11,370 nt of DNA, from assembly GCA_003529325.1 (NCBI GenBank), contig DPVW01000286.1, positions 6,565 through 17,934 of the forward strand. Reading direction: 5' to 3'. Under the pieces are notes generated by a model. That model was not told where the DNA came from. It saw only the letters and a program-made list of their open reading frames with translations, and did not search any database. Each line of letters begins with the position of its first letter. Positions within the stretch are counted from its first letter, which is position 1. Of this stretch, positions 1 to 6,752 are shown in pieces. Both the position numbers and the translations under genes were made by a program. This DNA comes from Candidatus Latescibacterota bacterium. GTDB taxonomy: Bacteria > Latescibacterota > UBA2968 > UBA8231.

Positions 1-388
1 CCGCCACAAGACTGGACATGCGGCACAGCCACAACAGGACTTCACCATCGTAGCGAGGATCCAGCAGAATCGCGTTGCCCCGGTCGATATCGGCGGAACG
101 TACAAACGAAAGATCTCGCACCGTATTGTCCGGATAAGACCAATGGGATGCGACGAGACGGTAGGCGGGGCGTAAAAACGGGAGCGCCTGGATGTAATAG
201 GCCAGCGGTGGATGGGATCCGGCGCCGGGCACATCCCAGTGGCCATGATCGATCAGATACGAACCGAGACCGAGATAACCGGGTTCATCCCACGTGGGAG
301 ACTTCACCCAACAAGTGTGAGCCAGCAGCGCGACAAACAGTAGCGGCAGGGCAAGGCGACACCGCGCCAGGGGCACAGAAGAGATCAC
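1..388 (-). CDS. GT39/ArnT-like membrane glycosyltransferase, N-terminal part (runs off window)
   Basis: Partial gene, open to the left edge; about 129 residues are visible. Residues ~10-28 form a hydrophobic segment (RLALPLLFVALLAH), followed by a short loop carrying TWDEPGYLGLGSYLIDHG and then SHPPLAYYIQALP. An acidic D-E pair just after the first membrane helix, followed by a G-H-P-P-L type motif, is the hallmark of GT-C glycosyltransferases of the GT39/PMT/ArnT group. These use a polyprenyl-phosphate sugar donor at the outer face of the cytoplasmic membrane, with the Asp as the likely catalytic base. The start is the first GTG in frame, 17 nt after the stop of the upstream gene; no in-frame ATG and no clear Shine-Dalgarno are visible, so the start is uncertain (a second GTG lies at 376). 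It probably forms an operon with the small membrane protein at 405-731. The acceptor (lipid A, protein or glycan) cannot be told. Confidence 0.75.
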   Translation of the reverse strand, partial: MISSVPLARCRLALPLLFVALLAHTCWVKSPTWDEPGYLGLGSYLIDHGHWDVPGAGSHPPLAYYIQALPFLRPAYRLVASHWSYPDNTVRDLSFVRSADIDRGNAILLDPRYDGEVLLWLCRMSSLVA

Positions 389-404
389 CGATGCCAGTCG
401 ATGC

Positions 405-731
405 TCAGACGTCGCCGATGGACAGCTCGTCCTCTTCGAGTTCGCTCAGTGGAAAGTCCGGTCTGGGGACCTCGATGCCCCGATCTTTGAGGTGAGGACC
501 GATATTCCTGATTTCCTGACGCATTCGACGGAGGCCCTGAGTGAGACTTGTCTGGCTGGCTCTCAATTCCATTTCTTGTTCTTCGAGCTTCTCACCCTCC
601 GAGCGTGCATCCCGCAATGCCATATTCTTGATGGAGATCGATTGCTTCATACGCAAGATCTTGCTGGAACAGAAGTACTGCACGAACAGGGCCCCGCAAA
701 TACAAACGACGGCGATGATCCACCAATACAT
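405..731 (-). CDS. Small membrane-anchored coiled-coil protein, unknown function
   Basis: A 108-residue protein not recognised as a named family. Residues ~2-22 (MYWWIIAVVCICGALFVQYF) form one membrane helix. It is followed by a basic patch and a long charged, heptad-like helix (~27-80, rich in E, R, K, L, M and Q) typical of a coiled coil, and then a Pro/acidic tail ending ELEEDELSIGDV. This is the architecture of a single-span protein with a cytoplasmic coiled coil, as in some small scaffold or cell-envelope proteins. A weak GAGC ribosome-binding sequence lies ~8 nt upstream of the ATG. It precedes the GT39-like gene by 17 nt and is likely co-transcribed with it, which hints at an accessory role in the same glycosylation or envelope pathway (inference only). 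Plus-strand ORFs across this interval lack any recognisable domain and look like shadows. Confidence 0.6.
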   Translation of the reverse strand: MYWWIIAVVCICGALFVQYFCSSKILRMKQSISIKNMALRDARSEGEKLEEQEMELRASQTSLTQGLRRMRQEIRNIGPHLKDRGIEVPRPDFPLSELEEDELSIGDV

Positions 732-865
732 AACAAAAGCTCAGTCCGGGTGACCCGGGATGCGGTTTTCGAAATTGCGCGGTTAACTCATACCCGACAG
801 CGAGATACGTCAGTGCATGGACATTTTATTCGCAGCGATCTCGGGTGTCAAGCATACCTGTGACC
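732..865. other. Divergent intergenic region
   Basis: A 134-bp spacer between the minus-strand small membrane gene and the plus-strand NusG-II gene. It must hold promoters for both directions if they are transcribed from here. I see no convincing consensus sigma-70 pair, only AT-richer patches (for example around 764-775 and 822-833). A CCCGGG-containing short inverted repeat lies at about 748-760. No RNA gene is recognised. Confidence 0.35.
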
Positions 866-1252
866 ATGTCGGATCGATCCTGGCCGGCGGCGCCTGCACC
901 AGGGGATGTTGGTCTCATTCTCCTCGCCCTGCTGGCAACTGCGGTGTTGGCTTTCACAGGCGCCGACGGGCAGGGCGCCCAACGTGTCGTCATCGATGTC
1001 GAGGGGGTGACCCGTTACGACGTCTCCCTCGACAGCCAGTGGACGGTGACGGTCGACGGTCTCCTCGGTCCAAGTGTGGTACGGGTCGTGGGTGGTCGGG
1101 TGCGCATCGAATCCGCGCCCTGTCCGGGGCAGATCTGCGTAGCTCGTGGCTGGCTGCGCGCCGTTGGTGATCTGGCTGTCTGCGTGCCGAATCATGTGGT
1201 GGTGCATTTAACAGGGGATGCCCCGCCCCGGTTCGATGGAATCACTCAATAG
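866..1252 (+). CDS. NusG domain II-containing protein, membrane-anchored
   Basis: A 128-residue protein. An N-terminal hydrophobic helix (~residues 14-32, GLILLALLATAVLAF) anchors or exports it, and the rest is a small beta domain. The C-terminal motif C86-P-G-Q-I-C91 ... AVC106VPN followed by a hydrophobic strand matches the conserved CPxxxC / VCxPN pattern of the NusG_II family (PF07009 type). These are extracytoplasmic domains unrelated in role to transcription factor NusG's own core. Function is not established; the family is recurrently encoded beside Gx transporter genes, as here. I use the ATG at 866. A GTG at 845 in the same frame would add seven residues, and neither has a good Shine-Dalgarno. 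The stop codon directly abuts the ATG of the next gene, so translation is probably coupled. The three conserved Cys suggest a disulfide or metal role (inference). Confidence 0.8.
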   Translation: MSDRSWPAAPAPGDVGLILLALLATAVLAFTGADGQGAQRVVIDVEGVTRYDVSLDSQWTVTVDGLLGPSVVRVVGGRVRIESAPCPGQICVARGWLRAVGDLAVCVPNHVVVHLTGDAPPRFDGITQ

Positions 1253-1768
1253 ATGAGCGACGCAAGCCGACGAGTCACTCGTCTCGGGCTGCTCACAGGC
1301 ATGGCCCTCGTTCTTTTTCTGGTGGAGGCAAGTCTGCCGCGACCACTGCCCTGGATGCGTCTGGGTCTGGCAAACTCAGCGGTGCTCGCAGCGTTGCTGC
1401 TTTTCGGCACTGGCTCGGCTTTGGCCGTCACACTGGCCAAGTTGCTGCTCGGGGGTTTGCTCGGGGGTGGTCTCGCGGGACCGGCCTTCGTCATCGGCTC
1501 CAGTGCGGGCCTGGCGAGTTTCACTGCCATGGCTCTATGTTGGCATTATCTGCCCAGATTGTTCAGCCCCGTGGGGTTGAGTATCGTCGGTGCACTGGTG
1601 CATCAGGTGACACAACTGACGGTCGCAGCCCTGTATCTGGGGCATGATGGCCTGTTCTCCCTGCTGCCAATGTTCCTGCTCAGCGGCGTCGCCAGCGGCT
1701 TGCTTACCGGCACCGCCACCTATTATGCACTTCGCGCTCTACCGGATACTTCGGAGCGAGACGCTTGA
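1253..1768 (+). CDS. Gx transporter family / heptaprenyl diphosphate synthase component I-like membrane protein
   Basis: A 171-residue, very hydrophobic protein with about five membrane helices (roughly residues 8-24, 39-58, 61-85, 88-105 and 110-165, the last stretch holding two). The signature PWMRLGLANSAVLAALLLFG (residues ~33-52), the glycine run LLLGGLLGGGLAGP and the later HQVTQLTVAALYL are characteristic of the family annotated as Gx transporter or heptaprenyl diphosphate synthase component I (PF07456 type). That fold resembles ECF-type S-components, so small-molecule uptake is plausible, while the prenyl synthase name is historical. It starts at the base after the stop of the NusG-II gene (zero spacing), so the two form one translational unit. 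Partners often seen elsewhere, such as an FMN transferase or a prenyl synthase component II, are not in this window. Confidence 0.82.
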   Translation: MSDASRRVTRLGLLTGMALVLFLVEASLPRPLPWMRLGLANSAVLAALLLFGTGSALAVTLAKLLLGGLLGGGLAGPAFVIGSSAGLASFTAMALCWHYLPRLFSPVGLSIVGALVHQVTQLTVAALYLGHDGLFSLLPMFLLSGVASGLLTGTATYYALRALPDTSERDA

Positions 1769-1814
1769 CCCAACCGAGAAGGGGGACTTCCTTGGAAGCA
1801 ATGAGAAAAGGGAC

Positions 1815-1841
1815 CCGGCGTCGGGAAGTTCCGGCGTCGGG
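1815..1841 (+). repeat. 11-bp GC-rich direct repeat in intergenic spacer
   Basis: CCGGCGTCGGG occurs at 1815-1825 and again at 1831-1841, separated by five bases. Each copy can make only a short CCCG/CGGG stem. The following sequence (CCGTTCTGT) is not a proper U-run, so a Rho-independent terminator for the Gx unit is only a weak possibility. A repeated binding site upstream of the large operon is the alternative. Confidence 0.5.
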
Positions 1842-1851
1842 CCGTTCTGTA

Positions 1852-1880
1852 TTGCGGGCCCGTACTGGATTGTTGATTAT
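1852..1880 (+). promoter_or_regulatory. Candidate weak sigma-70 promoter of the FtsX-like operon
   Basis: TTGCGG at 1852-1857 (3/6 to the -35 consensus) is followed after 17 nt by GATTAT at 1875-1880 (4/6 to the -10 consensus). It sits 39 nt before the ATG of the large permease gene, in the only AT-richer stretch of the spacer. The matches are weak and this is a guess from pattern alone. Confidence 0.3.
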
Positions 1881-1918
1881 TACACCGGCATGAATGACAA
1901 CAGAGTGCTTTGGATTCT

Positions 1919-4900
1919 ATGACGAACTCACCTAGGAGCCTGACTGCTTGTCCCATCCTTCGGGGACTGCAGATCACGGCCCTCTTGTTGACACTGGCGG
2001 CACCCATCGCCGCTGAGCTCGATTACGATGCGTTGCGCCAGCTTGCGCCAGAAGCGCGGTTGCGCAACACCGTAGGTTTTTTCTCCAATCTCGGTTCCCG
2101 CGTCGCCGGATATCCAGGTGCCGAACAGGCTGCCTTGTATATCAATCGACAGTTCAAGCATACCGGCCTGCACGACATCACCGTCCATAAGTACGACGTT
2201 TCCGTCCCCATCGATCAGGGTGGCAGTCTCAACATCACCGGTGGACCATCGGTGCGCCTCCATGGCCTCTGGCCCAATCTCGTGCGTACGTCAACCCTGC
2301 CGGATGGCGGCATCGACGGCAGGCTGATCTGGGGTGGTAAGGGGGAGTTCAAGGATCTGGACGGGCAGGACATCGCCGGTAGCATCGTCGTGCTCGATTT
2401 CAATTCCGGCGACAACTGGCTCAATACCGCCTATCTGGGGGCGGCAGCGGTCGTCTTCATCGAACCGGATTCCACCGTCTATCTAGAAGGGGAACGCAAG
2501 TTCCTCACCATGCCTCTTGACCTGCCACGATTCTGGATCAGTGACACGGACGGACGGGCACTGCGGCAGTCGATGGACAACCGCCCCGGCGAGTCGGCCC
2601 ATCTTGAATATCGCATGGACTGGGAGCGACAGCCGGCATGGAATGTGATGGGGATGATCCCCGGATACGATCCACTGTTGAACGACGATGTCATCGTCCT
2701 GGAATCATATTACGACGCCATGTCCGTCGTGCCGTCGCTGGCCCCAGGCGCCGAACAAGCCGCCGGCATCACTGCGTTGCTCGAACTGGCGCGGTATTTT
2801 CGTCAGCATCCGCCGGCGCGCTCGGTGCTGTTTTTGGCGACATCCGCTCATCACCTGGCACTGCGTGGTGTCGATGACTTTATCCAGCGTTATCTGCGCG
2901 ACGAAGATCCCTTCATCGATCGCATGGTCATCCGTCGTGTCGTCGAAGCGGCACTGGCCCGTGGCCTTGTCGAGGAAGCCACCGATGGGATCTCCTACCG
3001 TCTTGGCAGTCAGATCTTTACCGGCAAGGAAGCACTCGTTCGCCAGATATCGGAGACCGACACGGTTCTGGTGCGGAGCATCGTCGAATCGTCGCTGTTG
3101 GAGGGGGATGACCTCATCAGCCAACAAGGGGGCGGTTGGCGTCTGCAATATCGCGATGGTGCCGACACTGGCCACATGGACTTCGCCGATCGCGATGCGC
3201 TGGAACGGGAACTGGCCGAAGACGAGGACCTGCGGCTCGGGTTCTACCGGGAGTGGGTGACCCCAAAGGTCGATTCTCTGGCGGTGAAACTGTTCATCAG
3301 TCTCGACTTGTCGACACAGACCGACGAATTGGGCATTTGGAACAGCAATTCGAGTTTCTACTACAAGCGCTACTTCGCTCCCTTCGGCAAGAATTTTATG
3401 AACTATTCACGCCGTGTGAGCCGGGAGCTGGGCTACAATTTCCGTGACGTGCTCGTCAATGGCATCAGCCCCGAAGGTGGCAAGAGTTGGGAGACCTTTG
3501 TCCCCGGCGAAATCTCGGTGAATAGCGAACTGGTATTGACCACGGGGACGCCAGCCCTCGCCTTCGTCACCGTCAATGACGCTCGATTCCTGGTCGATAC
3601 GCCATTGGACCGGGCACGGAGCGTGCGCTACGACAACCTGGCGCGGCAGATCCGTGCCCTGGCAGGCATGTTCCACATGGCTTTCGAAGACCCAGAGTTG
3701 TTCCCCGATTTCAAGATGCGCTTGAAGGACACGATGCGCTCCTTGAAGGCCAAGGCCATGGTTTTCCCACGGCGCAGCATCGTCCCCGATCTGCCCCGGG
3801 CCGGGGCCATCGGCGTGATTCGCAACGGGAAAAAGAAATCGTATAAAGGAGTGCGCGGGGAATACTTCGAAATCGTCGATGGCGAAGGTGCCTTTTTCGT
3901 CAACAGAATTCGCGTCAATTCGGTACAGGTGGAAGGCTACTACGTAGATCCGGCGACAGGGCGTATCACCTACGCCCCGGATCGTGGCATCCAGGGCGAC
4001 AAGGCCTACAATATGAAGATCGCCATGGACTGGCGGGACAAGGAGTGGATGGTCGTCCTATTTCCCTGTCAGGCCTTCAACTTCTTCGACATCGTCGATC
4101 CACGCTACCTGACAAAATTGTCGCAGGTGACCGTATTTGACGAAACCAACACGGCGCCAGTCGAGTACGGCTACACCATTGGCGAGGGACCGTCGGCCAG
4201 GGAAGAACCCGTGGGTGTGTTGTTCGCGCGGCCCGGCTCCCTGGTGAAAATGGGTTTCGGAGCGGGACTACTCGGCTTCCGTTCCCTGTTGCTCAACTCC
4301 AAAGACCCCGATGACAAGGATGCCGCCCTCGGTGAGGGGTTCGCGATCGAAGATGAAACCTCTTTCGCGCGGACCTCGTATCTGGCGGCACGTGATATGT
4401 GGACGCTGGACGAGTCACGCATGCGTGAGCTCGCCGGATTCGCCATCGAAAATCAACGGCTGAATAACCTGCACGCTCGCGCCCATGACGAACTGGAACT
4501 GGCGGACGCCGCCTTCGACACCAAGGTGTGGAGCGAATTCGTCCGTCACACACGCTCCGCCATCGGTCTGGAGTCGCGAGCCTATCCGGATGTGAAGGGC
4601 ACTCAGAACGACGTCGTTCAAGGCATCATCTTCTTCATGGCACTGGTGCTGCCTTGCGCCTACTTCGCGGAGCGACTGCTGATCACGGCCGCGACGATCC
4701 AGCGGCAGATCATGGGGTTTGGCGCGATCTTCCTGATCATCTGGATTATTCTGTCCATTGTGCATCCCGCCTTCGAGTTGTCCAATCCATTCGTGATTCT
4801 GCTGGCCTTCATCATCTTCGTGTTGGCGATTCTGGTGATGGGGATCATCTCCGGTCGCTTCAACGAACAGATGAAGAAGCTGCGGACCGAGGTCGCCGTC

Positions 4901-6748
4901 ATCTACGACACGGACGTCAGTCGCTCGAGCGCCTCGATGACGGCATTTCTGCTCGGTATCTCGAACATGAAGCGACGCAAGCTGCGCACGGTTCTCACCT
5001 TCATGACGCTGCTACTGCTGACCTTCACGGTGCTCTCTTTCACCTCGATCCAGACGGCTCTGCGTTTCAATCAGATCGAGCGTGACAATGAGGGCCTATA
5101 CGAGGGCCTTCTCATCCGGTCAAAGGCGTGGACGCCACTTGAGGAATCGGTTCTCGAATATGCTCACAGCAACTTCGGGGACCGTGCGTCGATCGCCTCG
5201 AGGAGTTGGTACGATAACAAGAAAAAAGCTCACATCAAGATGAAGTACGGAGTCAAGGCCCATAATGCCCTGGGCGTTCTCGGCCTCACCCCCGAGGAGG
5301 TGGAGGTCACCGGCCTTGACCGGTCGCTGATGGCGGGTCGCTGGTTCCGTCCCGGGGAGGAGAGGGTCGTCATCCTGCCCAACGAGATGATCGCCGCCCT
5401 CAATATCGATGTCGATGGTGTAGCGCGCGGTGATGGATCAGTGAGCATCCGCGTCTTCGGTCAGCAATTTACCGTGATTGGAATCGTCAACTCGAAACGG
5501 ATGAAAGAGCTGAAGGATCTCGACGACGAGACCATGACACCAGCCGACTTCGCCGTAACCGGGGGACAGGCAGTACAGGAGATCGCCGAAGAGGAACAGC
5601 GAGAAAAGCAGGGGCTGGAAGACTCCAAGGTGGTGATCAAACCATTCGTACATCTCGAACCGGCCAACACCTTGCTCATGCCATATCACACGCTACGCAA
5701 TGTCGGCAGTGGCAATCCGCTGCAGTCCGTGGCGGTCCGATTCCATGATCAAGTCGACGAGCGTGCCGAGATTGAGATGTTCCTGTCCCGCCTGGCCGTG
5801 ACCCTGTTCGCCGGCATCCAGGAGCCGGGTGACGATTACGTCAAGGTGTCGATCTATAGCTCTCTCGGCATTACATCACTGTCGGGAATGGCAAATCTTT
5901 TTGTGCCGATTCTGATCGCGGCACTCATCGTCCTGAATACAATGATGGGTTCGGTTTACGAACGCTTCCGCGAGATCGGTGTCTACTCCTCCGTCGGTCT
6001 GGCACCGGGACATATCGCCTGGTTGTTCATGGCTGAGTCCTGCGTCTACTCCGTCCTCGGTGTCGTTGCCGGCTATCTGGTGGGGCAGATCATGGCCACG
6101 GCACTGACACAGTTCGACGTGACCACGGGCTTTACCTTGAACTACTCCTCCCTGTCAGCCGTGTTGTCCTGCATCCTGGTGATGGCCGTCGTCATGCTGT
6201 CTACCGTCTATCCGGCGCGCAAGGCATCGCAGATGGCGGTGCCGGACGTGACACGCCGATGGCGACTGCCCGCTCCAGAGGGGGACGAATGGCATTTCGA
6301 ATTTCCCTTCACCGTCGGTGGCCGTGATGTACTCGGCCTCTGTGTTTTCCTCATCGGCTACTTCGACTCGTACAGCGAAGAATCGATCGGCACCTTCTAC
6401 ACGGATGGCGCACAGTTGGGGCGTGTCGAAGCCGAATTCGGCGAGGCGTATACGATCGATATGAACATCTGGTTGGCACCCTTTGACTTGGGGGTGAGTC
6501 AGCACGTCGTCATCAAGGCACTCCCAGAGGCGGAACACGGCATCTTCCAAATCCAACTCGATATTCAACGACTCAGTGGCGAAGATGCGTCCTGGCGGCG
6601 TGTCAACCAGAGGTTCATGAATGTGATCCGCAAGCAGTTCCTTATCTGGCGTACCGTCGACGCCGGGGCGAAAGAAGCGTATCGCGAGCAGGCGCAGGCA
6701 TTGCTCGCCGGTGATCGAACGGAAATCACCGCGGCGAAGGTGAGCTGA
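1919..6748 (+). CDS. FtsX/MacB-type permease fused to a degenerate M28-peptidase-like periplasmic ectodomain
   Basis: A 1609-residue protein. Residues 1-33 are a Sec-type signal peptide. Residues ~45-600 resemble an M28 aminopeptidase with a PA-like insert (~135-185), but the zinc sites are degenerate: the usual HYD reads YYD (264-266), the usual GADDN-type loop reads GAEQAAG (277-283) and the usual Glu pair region reads SAHH (309-312). Residues ~600-895 are an unassigned, probably beta-rich region. Three membrane helices follow (~900-922, 930-952, 956-979), then a cytoplasmic linker. A canonical MacB/FtsX core comes next: KRRKLRTVL plus helix ~1021-1044, a periplasmic domain ~1045-1320, and helices ~1323-1347, ~1366-1392 and ~1412-1433 with the coupling stretch ERFREIGVYSSVGLAP. 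The C-terminal ~175 residues are cytoplasmic. FtsX/MacB permeases normally pair with an ABC ATPase, which is absent here. ATG 1919 is preferred over an in-frame TTG at 1910 because it has a GGA about 5 nt upstream. The next gene starts 4 nt after the stop. Confidence 0.85.
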   Translation: MTNSPRSLTACPILRGLQITALLLTLAAPIAAELDYDALRQLAPEARLRNTVGFFSNLGSRVAGYPGAEQAALYINRQFKHTGLHDITVHKYDVSVPIDQGGSLNITGGPSVRLHGLWPNLVRTSTLPDGGIDGRLIWGGKGEFKDLDGQDIAGSIVVLDFNSGDNWLNTAYLGAAAVVFIEPDSTVYLEGERKFLTMPLDLPRFWISDTDGRALRQSMDNRPGESAHLEYRMDWERQPAWNVMGMIPGYDPLLNDDVIVLESYYDAMSVVPSLAPGAEQAAGITALLELARYFRQHPPARSVLFLATSAHHLALRGVDDFIQRYLRDEDPFIDRMVIRRVVEAALARGLVEEATDGISYRLGSQIFTGKEALVRQISETDTVLVRSIVESSLLEGDDLISQQGGGWRLQYRDGADTGHMDFADRDALERELAEDEDLRLGFYREWVTPKVDSLAVKLFISLDLSTQTDELGIWNSNSSFYYKRYFAPFGKNFMNYSRRVSRELGYNFRDVLVNGISPEGGKSWETFVPGEISVNSELVLTTGTPALAFVTVNDARFLVDTPLDRARSVRYDNLARQIRALAGMFHMAFEDPELFPDFKMRLKDTMRSLKAKAMVFPRRSIVPDLPRAGAIGVIRNGKKKSYKGVRGEYFEIVDGEGAFFVNRIRVNSVQVEGYYVDPATGRITYAPDRGIQGDKAYNMKIAMDWRDKEWMVVLFPCQAFNFFDIVDPRYLTKLSQVTVFDETNTAPVEYGYTIGEGPSAREEPVGVLFARPGSLVKMGFGAGLLGFRSLLLNSKDPDDKDAALGEGFAIEDETSFARTSYLAARDMWTLDESRMRELAGFAIENQRLNNLHARAHDELELADAAFDTKVWSEFVRHTRSAIGLESRAYPDVKGTQNDVVQGIIFFMALVLPCAYFAERLLITAATIQRQIMGFGAIFLIIWIILSIVHPAFELSNPFVILLAFIIFVLAILVMGIISGRFNEQMKKLRTEVAVIYDTDVSRSSASMTAFLLGISNMKRRKLRTVLTFMTLLLLTFTVLSFTSIQTALRFNQIERDNEGLYEGLLIRSKAWTPLEESVLEYAHSNFGDRASIASRSWYDNKKKAHIKMKYGVKAHNALGVLGLTPEEVEVTGLDRSLMAGRWFRPGEERVVILPNEMIAALNIDVDGVARGDGSVSIRVFGQQFTVIGIVNSKRMKELKDLDDETMTPADFAVTGGQAVQEIAEEEQREKQGLEDSKVVIKPFVHLEPANTLLMPYHTLRNVGSGNPLQSVAVRFHDQVDERAEIEMFLSRLAVTLFAGIQEPGDDYVKVSIYSSLGITSLSGMANLFVPILIAALIVLNTMMGSVYERFREIGVYSSVGLAPGHIAWLFMAESCVYSVLGVVAGYLVGQIMATALTQFDVTTGFTLNYSSLSAVLSCILVMAVVMLSTVYPARKASQMAVPDVTRRWRLPAPEGDEWHFEFPFTVGGRDVLGLCVFLIGYFDSYSEESIGTFYTDGAQLGRVEAEFGEAYTIDMNIWLAPFDLGVSQHVVIKALPEAEHGIFQIQLDIQRLSGEDASWRRVNQRFMNVIRKQFLIWRTVDAGAKEAYREQAQALLAGDRTEITAAKVS

Positions 6749-6752
6749 AGCG

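Noticed and set aside
148..863. Plus-strand ORFs of 115 and 123 aa at the left end
   Set aside because: They lie antisense to the GT39-like and coiled-coil membrane genes, whose compositions look like real proteins, and show no domain of their own.
1815..1850. Rho-independent terminator after the Gx gene
   Set aside because: The repeat is direct, not inverted; only 4-bp stems form and there is no T-run.
2688..3260. 190-aa plus-strand ORF inside the ectodomain
   Set aside because: Ser/Arg/Trp-rich, out of frame with the recognisable M28-like sequence.
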